Source: Cryphonectria parasitica EP155 (Eukaryota; Ascomycota; Sordariomycetes; Diaporthales; Cryphonectriaceae). From it: DNA of 64,000 bases. The notes under the pieces were generated by a model. It saw nothing but the letters and a program-made list of their open reading frames with translations, did not search any database and was not told the DNA's origin. How positions within the stretch are numbered: position 1 is the stretch's first letter; each line of letters opens with the position of its first letter. Below, one piece after another: positions 1-11,314 of this stretch. The stretch is from positions 1,533,630 to 1,597,629 of the forward strand of contig NW_024468916.1 in assembly GCF_011745365.1 (NCBI RefSeq), read 5' to 3'. Made by a program: the position numbers and the translations under genes.

Positions 1-949
1 CGGGCCAAGCTTCTCTTGGACTTCAGAGTTTTTTATAGGAACGCGGGGGTATACAGGCGCAAGAGGGTCTGGACTGTTGTCGTTGTCGTTGTTGTTGTCG
101 TCGTTGATGATGAGGATCATCACGGATTGATTGATAGCTAGTTCATGATGAAAAAGAAGGCTTACGGAATGTGGGAAAAGCAATTCCGGCTTGTGCCTGA
201 TTAAAGGGTTCATATATGGTAGGTAGCAGTGTCACCCAACCAAGCAGTTAATACGAAGGCCCCCCTGTCTCCCTAAAATGTCAGGATATGAAGATGCGTG
301 TGTGAGATGGAGGAGAATCTAGATCCTCCGCAGAACGCGTGACGGGGATACGAACGGATCACTCTCGATCGTGAGGGGGAAGGAAACCAAACCTGCCCAG
401 GTCTTCCTCGGAATCCGGAGGGGCAAGTGAGAGGGTAGTGCATATGAGCCCATCCAGAGGGCAACACTGATTGGGGAAGCTGGGAAACATAGGCCCATGG
501 AGTGGCGGCGACTTGGACCATCCTCGCATCCACATCATGGAGCCATCGACGCTGAGCACGTATGGTTTACCTTCCTAATAGACTCGCGGCACCGGGGCGG
601 GTCTCGAAGGTGCAGGAGCTGTCAATCCCATACTCCGGTGATCATGACCCTATCTTGCGCTATCCGCGGCCTCGTTCACGATGTTGAAGCCGTGGTATGC
701 TTCTGTGTGTGGGTGAGCCACAACAATATAATAATGCTCATGCCATAACCCCATGTCGCCAGCTTAGATCTGATTGTTGTCGTCGTCGTCGTCTTCGTTG
801 TTGTTGTTGTCCTCCTCGTTTAGCAGCCCGCGTCGTCTTTTCTCAGTCCTTTTATTGATATATTCCCTCCTTTTGGCGTGTTTCGCTCTCTCTCTCTCTC
901 TCATACACACATTCTCTCCCTGTCTCTGTTCTTTCGTCCTCCTCCTATA
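1..949. other. intergenic, upstream of the secreted protein gene
   Basis: I see no gene here. The stretch holds GTT/GTC trinucleotide runs (about 76-112 and 773-812) and a CT-rich run at about 886-901 just before the first gene. It probably contains that gene's promoter and 5' leader; I could not fix a TATA box or transcription start. Confidence 0.5.
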
Positions 950-2525
950 ATGGCTGCTGCTCTCGCTATGCTGGCCCTGACGGGCTCAGCCCTCGCCGCC
1001 CCAAGCCCTCGGCTGGTGGCCCGGCAGGACTCTGACCCCGCGACCACGGGCAACGTGACCCTGGCGCCGGTGACGGTGACCTCGGACGACGCCGACAGCT
1101 TCGCCCCGCAGTACAACACGTCGCTGCCCTACGGGACGGACGAGTCCTTTGTCAGTGTGGGCCTGACGACGACGCACGGCAACGTGCTGCTGGAGGGGCT
1201 GACGAGCGTGGTGTCGGTGACGTGCGCGGCGGACGCGGTGAGCATCGTGTTCGACAGCGCCGACAACCTCGACGCGGCGTACAGCGCTTGGTCCCCGTTC
1301 CCTTACCTGCTGTTCACCACCAACCACATGGGCGACTGCGACTCCGAGCTCGAGCGCGGCTTCTTCGTCGCCGACAGCTTCACGACGGACGCCTCGGCCC
1401 TGACGCTCGTGGCGGGCGCGCAAAAGACTGACGTCAGCTCTGTTGCCTGTGAGAAATTGATCCTCCTCCTCACAAACTCATCAAGAGGAAACAACAGAAT
1501 GGGGAATACTGACGAAAGTGTTGGGGAGATAATAGCTTATATCAGGACCGACTTCAACGGCCTGCCGTTCCTGCTCGACACCAGCGAGACCAAGAGGTCG
1601 CTCGGCAGCGTCACTTTCAGCCCAGCACCGTTGAACTTCAACACAAGCCTGGTGGTGAACGATACAACCCTGTACTCGGACGACTTCTTCACCGCTGACG
1701 TCTCTGGGAGCCTGAACCTCTCCATCACCGTGGGCGGCACGCTCGTGTACAACGTTCTCAAGTCTGAGCTGGGTACGTACAATCCCTCCTTTTCTGAACA
1801 TTACTTCTCTTTTTTTCCCCCCCTCTTTGTCCCCCGTTGTTCACAGTGAGCTGATGAGATTGGATATTTCCTCCTCAACAACAGAGTCCCTGGAGGCGTA
1901 CCTCGAGACCAACACCACCTCGGAGCTCGTGCTGGGCCTGGACTTTGCCATCCCCTACAACCAGACGTTCGCCTACTCGTTCAACGCAGGCTCGAGCACG
2001 GTGGAGATCCCCGGTCTGCTCTCGTTCGGCCCCACCATCGGCTTCGAGATCGGGGCCGTGGTGGAGGCCGACGCCGCCGTGGACGTGACCCTGACGCTGG
2101 GCTCCGAGATCGAGAACGGCACCTTCACGCTCGACTACACGGGCAACCTGAGCTACTCCGGCTCGTGGGAGCCGACGTTCAGCGTGGGCGTGAGCGTCTC
2201 CGAGGCGGCGGGCGTCAGCGCCACGCCCTTTGTCGAGTCCAACTTTGACCTGGCCTTCTCGCTGCTCAACGGCACGCGCCAGGTCAGCGGCGGCATCGCG
2301 CCCAGGTCCAGCTTCCCGACCGAGATCTCGCTCGATGCCGAGGAGAGCATCGGATCTTCGGGGGTGCCCACTGTCACGGACAAGGGCGATGCGGCCTGCA
2401 CGGATGGCGTCGAGGTCGTGAGTGTGTTTGACTTTGGGCTGGATGCGTATGTCACGGGCAAGTGGGATGATGAGTACCAGTTTAACGTCTCCGTCCCTGT
2501 GCTGGACCAGTGCCTCTCGTGGTAG
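950..2525 (+). CDS. secreted protein of a fungal DUF7029-like family, function unknown
   Basis: Three exons by my reading (950-1448, 1536-1772, 1885-2525) give 458 aa. The ATG at 950 starts an Ala/Leu-rich signal peptide of about 18 residues followed by a short pro-region. An in-frame ATG at 878 would only add a CT-repeat-encoded Ser/Leu/His run, so I prefer 950. The mature part is beta-rich, Thr/Ser-rich and acidic with many NXS/T sites, which suits a secreted or wall-bound glycoprotein. The first block (about residues 60-170) resembles fungal DUF7029 and the later block resembles the accompanying DUF7223; that match is from memory. Intron 1 is the least certain because the DNA is open straight through it (87 nt, a multiple of 3), but it has a GTGAGA donor, a CTGAC branch and an AG acceptor. 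Intron 2 (112 nt) is clear. No catalytic motif is visible. Confidence 0.75.
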
Positions 2526-3177
2526 AAGAGAAGGGTGATTGATGTTTTCCCCCTTCCCTTTCGAGACCTGGAAAGGTTTCTGCTTCGTCTTGTGAGTAAG
2601 TAGGTGTGTGTGCGAATGGGTTTATTGAGTATATGAGAGACGACGTACTGTGACAATATAAATACAATAGATGGTGATAAAGGTTATAACAGAACAATCA
2701 CCATTAGGTAGCGGTGGAGGAAAAAGGAAAAAGGAAAAAAAGACTGTTCTTCATCCTACTTCCTTTGCCCCTGATCATCATTATCGGCACTATCCTATTC
2801 AGCCCCAAAAGGAAATTCTCGCTGGGAGCAACGCTAATGGTTGAATTCTATTCTATGCATATTTAGGTAGGGCATCTGGTCCCGTCTTGAGGCCGGAGGC
2901 GCGGACCCGGGCGGCGGTGAATGGGGGAACGGAGCAGGAAGTGCGTAGTCTCGGCCCTCCGGATGAGAATTGCCGGCGGAACACCAAGGCTTTGTCTTTC
3001 TCCAAGTGTAAGTGTCTTGTATCTACATCGTCTTCAAGCAATTTGGTGTCTGACTATTTGATTGTATGCATTAGTCTGGTCCAGAACTTCAAGTCAAGAT
3101 TCTCTCCAATGTATAATGGATGAAACGGGATGGTTTAATTTTCCTGCTGTGACGAGTTGTGCCAATGTTCAGAATAG

Positions 3178-3183
<6 letters not shown>

Positions 3184-3211
<28 letters not shown>
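3184..3211. repeat. TGC microsatellite
   Basis: About nine perfect TGC units in non-coding DNA. Confidence 0.9.
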
Positions 3212-3216
<5 letters not shown>

Positions 3217-4950
3217 ATGTTCTCTTTGCTTCGGTGGACAATCCTCACGACGCACCGACGCACCGAGCCAGCGAGTTTAGGTCCGCTCGGCTCAGTGTGG
3301 CTTCCCATGGGCAACAGAACCTGTTTTCGTTCCTTTTCCCCTATAACCTGTCTGGATTCCTATTTATGCCGATCCCTGAGGAAACCTTGTTGTCCATCGG
3401 TGACATACGGGACGCAGAGGCGAAGCAAAGTGGCAACATACAGTAGTCGAGGTTTGTTTCAGATGGGGGGGGGGGGGGCCACCGCCGGTGTACAAGTCGC
3501 CGTGGCCGGGCGGGGGGGGAGAGGGAGGGGAGAGTCGACGGGGCCCGTAGGATGCAGGTCGAGAACCGGAGCCTGGGTTCTAATTTCGTATTTGGCTGGA
3601 AGCGTATTGGCCATGTCCAGGGGAGGAAAGAATATCGTGGTCTAGTGGAAGTATGTGTACTATAGTACAATCCTAAACCCCTCCCACCCTCCCCTGCATA
3701 ACACACGGCAATGGAGCCGGTGTGGGGGATCGCTGAGGTTGATGTTGAGAGATAGGGGAAGTTCCGGGTTGGCTATACAATTAGTACATGTACGTGTGCA
3801 TAGTCTTTTGCACAACGTTGTATCTGTGAGACAAACAATCTTGGGCTTGGGACTGTTGACGTCTTGTCGTCTGGTCTCTCCTGTGCCATGATTTATGGCG
3901 TCTGTCAAGGAGGCCCGGCCCCTCAATTCTCAGTTTGTCGTCTGCAGTGTACCCTTGGCGCATGCGTCCCGATTCTCTGGTTCAATGCTTGGCGAAGAAG
4001 CACGTGAAGAGGAGATACACAGGACCTGCCCAGTCACAACGCGCTCAGCAGAAGGAGGAATTGGTCGCGTGCTCTCTGTTCTTCCTTGTCTCACTTTGGC
4101 CCTGCCACAGCGGGTAATTCTCACTCGCCTCGTCCTTTGTGTCAGGGCTGCGACGCCAGGCAGATGAACTAGGCAAACTTTCCTTGTACTCTCTCGTTTC
4201 GTATTGCACCGATGAGAGGAACAGATACCTACACATCCACAAAATGAGTATGCGAAAAAGAGGAATCAGAGGGCTGAACGAGAATTTATCGGAACACGTT
4301 CAAGGGTAGGGTTACTTGTGGAAACCGGTTGTGGGGAGAAACGGTGGTGGGGCCCGATTGTCATGAACCCCCAGTCATTGCGGGGTTGGTTGGAGGGGCA
4401 GACCTGCTGTGTGGCGTACTATGGTTAGTGACGACAGGGGGCCTGATGAGGGGCGGGGCATCCGTGGTTGAGAGGAGGGCGGCACATATCCTCCTTCCGG
4501 TTCATTATCGTGCCGGGTGCTCTGGTTCTTCCGAGGGGGTACGTAAGTGTTAGCTAAAATTGGGATACGATGTACTGCAACATGATTGTGTGACCTGTCG
4601 AAGAAGAAGCAAAAAGGAATGACGAAAAGTGGTGGAAGTGCGGTCGAGGGAGCAGGTACAGAGAAGAGGAGGAGGGTGCGGAGAGGAGAAGGGGGGGAGG
4701 AAGGAGGAGAGGGGCTGTTAACAAGATCCCGTCGAAATCTGGGGTCTGCCATCTGGATTTGGAACCCGGATCTGAAAACCCAACAGAGCTATTTGCTGGT
4801 GAACTGAGTGGGCAACAGCGGGGAGAAGAAAGGACCCAGGAGGAGAAAAGCTTAGCCGGACGAGGGGCGAGCGAAAGGGAAAGTACTATGGTACAAAAAA
4901 ACTTACTATTGGATAACACGAACTCTGGGGAAAGAACGGCTGAGCGGCTG

Positions 4951-4963
4951 CCGGCCACAACCG
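4951..4963. promoter_or_regulatory. candidate AcuK/AcuM site (CCGN7CCG)
   Basis: CCG, seven bases, then CCG, about 1.03 kb upstream of the PEPCK start. In Aspergillus the zinc-cluster regulators AcuK and AcuM bind CCGN7CCG and control gluconeogenic genes including PEPCK. The motif is short enough to occur by chance at this spacing, so this is a context-supported guess. Confidence 0.35.
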
Positions 4964-5996
4964 GAAGAGGGGTTTTGATCTCAGATCAAGGGGTCGGGAA
5001 GTTGAATACCAACAGCATAGTTTCAGTTGGGCGTTGTTAGCACATGCAGGGGATATGAATGGTCAGCAAGTTCTTCTACGCTCCGACTGGGCCCGACTTA
5101 TTCACCATGTACTGTGCTCAGCCTTGCAGCGCCCCCCGCAGGCACGTCCGCTGCAGCCTCCCTCACCAAGAAGTCTCTTGCTTGTGTGGTGTGACGATCA
5201 TTGCGACAGCCTTCATGAGAAGAAGACACCTCGAGTGTGGCTGTCAGAACAAACCATCTATAGACAAGCGTACAATTTTTGCAGCTATTCCTAGTCTTCG
5301 TCATCTCTTTTTTAACAATAGCACAACTTCGTCTGCAACATATACACACACGCTGGTACCATTATTTCTGTATTCCCCTCCGTATACTGTCTGTCACTTG
5401 ATGTTCACCCTTGCCGACATCTTTTCCCCATTCTCGACCCCGCCCTCCCCTCCACCCCCCATCTCCTGCCCAACCAACTAGCTAGTCAAGAGTACCTACC
5501 ACACACACACCATAGGACATAATTTACAGCGCGGATCAAACCTATGTGACATGACGATGTACGCCGTCATCAGCCCTCTTCCCGAAACTTGCAGGGGTCA
5601 ACATCGTGACCGTCCCGGCTGGTTTTCGTGCCTCTCTCCTTCTTTGACGCCTCTCGACCAGTGAGCTGCCCTCCTCCGTCCCTCTTCAGCCGTCAACGCC
5701 CCACCCAGCCCGTTCATTTATACCCTCGGTTCAGACGCTATTTTATATGTGTGTGCCCCCCTCCCGTCCCAATCCAACCCTTAAAGCTATAGGCATCCAC
5801 AAAGTGGGTTCTCTTTACCTCGCTTTCACAAGCATCAAGCATCAAGCCTTGTTCTCATTCTCCCCTGTGCACAACTACGGCTCTTAGTCTTACCTTTCCG
5901 GTCGTCTCTGATCCGATTCTTCGCGGCCCCTCGATCTACTACAAGAATAACACACGCTGCCCCCTTCTTTCCCATTCAAGTCTCTCCTGCCCCACG

Positions 5997-7984
5997 ATGC
6001 ATCGCCCATCTACTCCCTACAACGATCCCAAGGTCCAAGGCCCTCAAGCCCAGAGACTCGCTTCCGGCAAAGTACAAGACCTGAGAAAGATCATGATGCA
6101 GCAAAATACCGTCAACAAGACCGCTCTTCACCCGGGAGGTGTCATGTATGTACCATCTCTATGCTCCTTCTTCCCTTTTGCTCGTCATTGTCACCTCCCC
6201 GTCAAATGACGATTCCTGCTGGATACCAGACAAGAAGCAGAGAAGCTGACTTTGATTTTTTTTTTTGGAACACAGTCCTCACCCTCCGGAACACACTGAA
6301 CTCGGTACGCCACATACACGAGGCTCCCTCTGTCATTGTTGCCCGTGTGCGCAGTGAGAGAAAATCATTTGGACATAGACCACTGACAACCGTGGAACAG
6401 AGGAGCTCCTGTACACCGAGGCTCATATCGACTACAACCGCGTGGCCATTGTACGTATACAATCAGGTGTAGCGAGAGCAACGAGGAGAAGGAGGAGGGA
6501 AATAAAAATGGCAGGAAACGCTAACAGTGTAACCACGATCAACACAGATTCCCAACCCATCAGTGGCCACTCTCTACGAAGATGCCCTCGTCTACGAACA
6601 AGGTTCCGCCATCACCTCCAGTGGTGCCCTGAGCGCCTACTCTGGCAAGAAGACCGGTCGTTCGCCACAGGATAAGCGGATTGTCAAGGAGCCTTCGTCA
6701 GAAGAGGATATTTGGTACGTTTGTAGCGTGGCCCAAACTTGACCTCCTGCCAGCAGGATGACCCTTTTTTCCAACAACTAACATCATACAGGTGGGGACC
6801 CGTCAACAAGCCCATGAGCCCTGAGGTGAGCAATAATTTCCCCTCGCAGGTCGACCTGCTTTCGCTTTTGAGAAGTTACCCTCTCATTTCTTGTCATTCC
6901 TGCGATCCTACAAGGTACATGCTGCCCGTGGTAGTGCCTCTGGTGTAACCCCTCTCTGCCCAGTCGTCATCAGCCGCAGCATGCTTGGCGAGTGTGCGCG
7001 CGTGTTCCCGCCTCCAATTGCCGATCAGATTTGATTGATTTCCCCCAAAACACATCGTCAAGCCCACTTTCGACGTCATAGCATTGGAGAACGTTCATCA
7101 CTCTGCGCCCGAGTCATCGCACCAAATGCGTCTCGCGGTTTGTCAAGAGTCAGTCTTCGACTGGTCTGCTGGTCTGGCTGGTTTGCTGCTACGGGTGCAC
7201 CTTAGTGCAAGATGCATCTGGAAGCACCGTCCCCCCTGTCGCTGAGGTCATATTGTACCCCACCAAGCCCAGGCCCGCCCTTAGCCCCTCCCTAGCCCCA
7301 GCCTATGCACCCCGCTGTGGTTGCCAATTCCGCTTCCACAGCCTTGAATCTGCCCCACTGCCGCTGCACGTCTTATCCTGCATTTTCCGTTCCCACCCGG
7401 TTGGAGGGGTCTGTCTGAAACCGCAACTTGAACCGACAATCCGGGATTGGTGGTTGGCTGACATGTGATGCTTCTTCATTGTACAGGTCTGGAAGATCAA
7501 CCGCGAGCGTGCTGTCGACTACCTCAACACGAGGAGCCGCATCTACGTTATTGACGGTTATGCCGGCTGGGACGAGAAGTATCGCATTCGTGTGCGTGTC
7601 GTCTGCGCCCGCGCCTACCATGCTCTCTTTATGCGCAACATGCTCATCCGCCCTCCTCGCGAGGAGCTGGAGGGCTTCCAGCCCGACTACACCATCTACA
7701 ATGCTGGTTCTTTCCCCGCCAACAAATTCACCGAGGGTATGACTTCTGGCACGTCCGTTGCTGTCAACTTTGCCGACAAGGAGATGGTCATCCTCGGCAC
7801 TGAGTACGCTGGTGAGATGAAGAAGGGCGTATTCACCGTCCTCTTCTACGAGATGCCTGTCAAGCACAACGTGCTCACCCTGCACTCCTCCGCCAACGAG
7901 GGCGAGAAGGGCGACGTCACCCTCTTCTTCGGCCTGTCGGGCACTGGCAAGACCACCCTGTCTGCCGACCCCCGCCGGAAGCTG

Positions 7985-8016
<32 letters not shown>

Positions 8017-8830
8017 TGGTGTCTTCAACATTGAGGGAGGTTGCTACGCCAAGTGCATTGGCCTGTCGGGCGAGAAGGAGCCAGATATCTACAACGCCAT
8101 CAAGTACGGCTCCGTCCTGGAGAACGTCGTCTTCGACCCTGACACTCGTGTTGTCGACTACGACGACGCGACCCTGACCGAGAACACGCGATGCGCCTAC
8201 CCCATCGAGTACATTGAGAACGCCAAGATCCCGTGCTTGTCGCCCAGCCACCCGAGCAACATCATCCTGCTCACCTGCGACGCTCGCGGTGTCCTGCCGC
8301 CCATCTCCAAGCTGAGCCGCGCCCAGATCATGTTCCACTTCATCTCTGGCTACACCTCCAAAATGGCTGGCACTGAGGACGGAGTCCTTGAGCCCCAGGC
8401 TACCTTCTCGTCCTGCTTCGCCCAGCCCTTCCTGGCCCTGCACCCCATGCGCTACGCCAAGATGCTGGCGGACAAGATCGAGCACCACCAGACCAATGCC
8501 TGGCTGCTCAACACCGGCTGGGTTGGTGCCGGTGCCTCCCAGGGCGGTAAGCGCTGCCCGCTCAAGTACACGCGTGCCATCCTGGACGCTGTGCACTCGG
8601 GCGAGCTCGCCAAGGTCGAGTACGAGAACTACGACGTCTTCAACCTGCAGGTCCCCAAGAGCTGCCCTGGCGTTCCCTCTGAGCTGCTCAACCCGGCCAA
8701 GGCCTGGACAGCCGGCGCCGACAGCTTCAAGGAGGAGGTTACCAAGCTGGGCAAGCTGTTTGTCGAGAACTTCAAGAAGTTCGAGGCCGAGGCGACTGAG
8801 GAGGTCATCAAGGCTGGCCCCGTAGTCTAG
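5997..8830 (+). CDS. acuF: phosphoenolpyruvate carboxykinase (ATP-dependent)
   Basis: Converts oxaloacetate and ATP to PEP, ADP and CO2, the committing step of gluconeogenesis from acetate, fatty acids and amino acids; cytosolic. Six exons (5997-6145, 6276-6304, 6401-6450, 6548-6714, 6792-6825, 7487-8830) give 590 aa, about the usual fungal length. The P-loop GLSGTGKTT sits near residues 292-300, and the conserved RCAYPIEYI segment lies near residue 378. The N-terminal exons rebuild a conserved [14 protein letters not shown] region, and exons 4-6 rebuild [20 protein letters not shown] and [12 protein letters not shown], which confirms the splicing. Exons 2 and 5 are very small (29 and 34 nt). 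Intron 5 is 661 nt, against 77-130 nt for the others. The upstream CT-rich leader and the CCGN7CCG site fit carbon-source control. Confidence 0.96.
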
Positions 8831-9545
8831 ACAAGTCCTCCTCTTTTAAGAGCGAAACTTGTTGCATCCTTCTCAACAACCTGTCTATTTTAATACTTTT
8901 TGGACTTTTTTTTTTTTTTTTTTTTTGGTTTTCTGCCTTTCTTTCTTTTTGTTAAGCAAGGAAATGACATGACGAGCATGAGCATCACAACAACAAACCA
9001 CATTGGGCATTTGGCTGGCTTCTGGCTAGAAGGCAAAAGGACAATCCTATCAACAGGCCCGCAACGAGCATACGCGCTCCGCGCGATAGGTCATATGATG
9101 ATACCACAAACCCCGCCGCCGGGGGATTTCAAAATTGGAGAGTGTGTGTTGTACTTACCACCACACTCGCGAGCCTGGCAACGAGCACACGCGCTCCGCG
9201 CTCCGAGGCAAATGAACCGCCATCAATTGTTTCTCAAAAAAGATGCGCCATGGGATGGAACCTGATTGTGTTCAGTAGGAGGGGGATAGGAGGATAGCAA
9301 TGGAATATCGGACGGGATCACTTTATGTATCCAGAACCGTGCAAAGCAGACTGAGAATGAGAAAGCTTTCAACAATCAGACACGTATGCGTGCCATCTCC
9401 TCCATTACGTGCCTGGTATTCATCTATCTATTCACTTGTACCAACCCCCCCCCCCCCCCCCGGGATCCTTTTTTTTTTATTTTTGTAGAAGAGACCAAGA
9501 AACGATCTCGCCTGATGCAAGTGTTTTGACCCATGATCAAACCTT
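8831..9545. other. intergenic between convergent PEPCK and the membrane protein gene
   Basis: This is the 3' flank of two convergent genes, with no coding signal. It holds a 21-T tract (8906-8926), a 17-C tract followed by T-rich DNA (9445-9478), and a duplicated 24-bp GC-rich element listed separately. Confidence 0.6.
9061..9201. repeat. pair of 24-bp direct repeats
   Basis: Copies at 9061-9084 and 9178-9201 differ at one base (position 11, T versus C). Each begins GCAACGAGCA and ends CGCGCTCCGCGC. Their starts are 117 bp apart in the PEPCK 3' flank. Function unknown. Confidence 0.8.
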
Positions 9546-10711
9546 TTACACTACCTCCCCCTCCCCCTCCTTGGTGGCAATGATCCAGTTCAGATCCGCC
9601 CACGGCGGCAAATGCGTGATCCTCCCGCTCCTCACACGCCAGGCGCCCAGCTCCCCATCCCCGTCTGCCCCACAGGACCGCATCAGCTCCTCCACCTCCT
9701 CCAGGGTGCGCGTCCGCACCGACGACATCCAGCCGTCCCAGACCAGGACGAACGGGAGCACAGGCACGACCCAGCTCCAGAACAGGGTGCCGGGGCTCCG
9801 CCAGCGCCAGGCGAAGACGGGGGCAAAGGCCAGGACGCCGAGGCCCAGGAGGAGGACGGACAAGAAGGAGCGGAGGGTGCGGTCCTGGAGCTCGAAGATG
9901 GCGAGGCCCGAGGAGGTCTGGAGGGTGTCGCGCAGGATGGCGCGGGCCAGGGGGTCGGGGAAGTGGTGGAAGGCCAGGTGGAAGGTGCGGAAGGACTTGG
10001 TCTTTTGTCTCGGCTGCAGCGGGGACGAGGGGGAGGGGAGCGGGGGCTCGATGGTGGTGAGGAGGTTTGGGGGCGAGGCGGAGGCGTCGACTGGGTTGGG
10101 GGCGTAGTGGATGTTGGGCGAGGCGGCGGCGGAGAGGGCCCAGTTGTGGATGTGGGGGTGGAGGTCTGTGAGGACGAACTGGACTGGTTGTTGTTTTGCT
10201 TGTTTGTTTTGTTGGCCGTTGTCGTCTTCAGTCTTCACAACGCCGTTGGTGGCCTTGGTCGTACTATCGTTCGCATCATCACCACCAGAACCAGCAGCAG
10301 CCGCGCCGGCGAGGAGGGGTTTCGTCGTCGCCCGCTCGTTGTTGATGTACTTCTCAATCCAGGGCGTCGGGCCCCCTCCGCCTGCGCAGTAGTCCACGAA
10401 GACGAACTCCCCCACCTTGTCACCCAGGTCGTCTGCGAGGACCCTGGCGACGATGGAGGCGGGGGATTCGGGCTGGAGGGGGCGGAGGCTCATGAGCCAG
10501 GTCTCCGTGAGAGCAGCCTGAACCTTGGCTCGGAACCAAGGATGGAACCTGGGGGAGGTGATGATTGTGTTAGCCGGCTTGTTCTTGTTGCTTGTGAGAG
10601 AGGGGCTTGCTGTGTTGGAAAGGAAGATGGTTTGAATATGAAATGGGTGAGAGCTTACCAGGGCTGGTCGTGGATCTCAAAGACGTGCATGCGTGGGAGC
10701 CAGGGCGCCAT
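9546..10711 (-). CDS. conserved fungal membrane protein, function unknown
   Basis: Two exons (10711-10659, 10548-9546) joined across a 110-nt intron give 351 aa. I chose the ATG at 10711 because the resulting N-terminus (MAPWLP..HVFEIHDQPW, then FHPWFRAKVQ) has the form I associate with a family of fungal hypothetical proteins; the frame is closed just upstream. The central part has a VDYCAGGGGPTP motif, a VLTDLHPH segment and an AFHHFPDP segment. These resemble the glycine-rich loop and later strands of a Rossmann-fold methyltransferase, but that is inference. Two hydrophobic stretches follow (about residues 245-265 and 272-290). The middle carries a low-complexity Ala/Gly/Asn insert. It is divergently transcribed from the P450 across about 600 bp. 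Confidence 0.82.
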
Positions 10712-11314
10712 CTTGGAATTGTAGTAGTCTATCTTGGGGATCCCTTAGAGAGGGGGTATTTAGTGAAGGTCTCTCTGTGTGTGTGAGAGAGAGAGAGATG
10801 AAGTATGTCTCTCAATCAAGCTGGCTGGGTTGATGGGTAAACGCCGCCGTATAAGAGAAGGTCAGTAAGGCTGACAGGAATAGTCCACAAGTTAAGTGGG
10901 ATTGGGGAATGGCTTTTGAGCTTGCGATGAGGACGAAATGGAGGACAGGAAGCAAAAGAGCATTCTTAAAGAAGAGAAGAGCAATTGAACCTTTCCTGCG
11001 TGTGCAACTCCGATGGTTTATCATGAGCTCTTGAGACGTCGAGACGACGGTTGAGACAAGGTTTACCCATCCATGACGATGACGGGTCACCGTGCTGTGT
11101 TTCGGGAGCTCGGGTTCAGGGGCTGAGGGAGCAAGGGCTAGCTCTCAGATCACTGCTGCATAGCGCTGTACACTGCGCTAGAGTATAGATACTTTAGCCT
11201 GGGGGGGGGGGGCCTGAAACCCACCATCCCCCATGCGCTGTAAGCAGCTATACAACACTACCTGGGTATTGATGGTATTCCAGCCGTTGAGAGCCACAAT
11301 CATCACCTCAAGCC
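10712..11314. promoter_or_regulatory. shared divergent promoter region (membrane protein / P450)
   Basis: The two start codons are 603 bp apart and point away from each other, so both promoters must lie here. It contains a GT/GA-rich run (10775-10798) and a 12-G tract (11201-11212). No specific regulator site is recognised. Confidence 0.55.

Larger units (their letters stand above)
2526..5996. other. 3.5-kb intergenic region before PEPCK
   Basis: I find no supportable gene. Reading frames here are short and follow low-complexity DNA: a TGC run (3184-3211), a 14-G tract (3465-3478), a purine-rich block (4600-4720) and a strongly CT-rich stretch (5330-5990). The CT-rich part directly precedes the PEPCK start and is typical of strong fungal promoters and 5' leaders. 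A CCGN7CCG site lies at 4951-4963. Confidence 0.5.

Noticed and set aside
3217..5481. Several 130-145-codon frames between the first gene and PEPCK
   Set aside because: They follow CT- or GA-rich low-complexity DNA and lack motifs, consistent starts or splice sites.
7373..8596. 407-codon open frame antisense to PEPCK
   Set aside because: It mirrors the C-ending codon bias of the sense gene, its composition is Val/Leu/Gly/Asp-biased in the way antisense shadows are, and PEPCK on the other strand is certain.
9612..10724. 370-codon plus-strand frame over the membrane protein gene
   Set aside because: Gly/Glu/Arg-rich shadow of the minus-strand gene, which has a consistent intron and family-like N-terminus.
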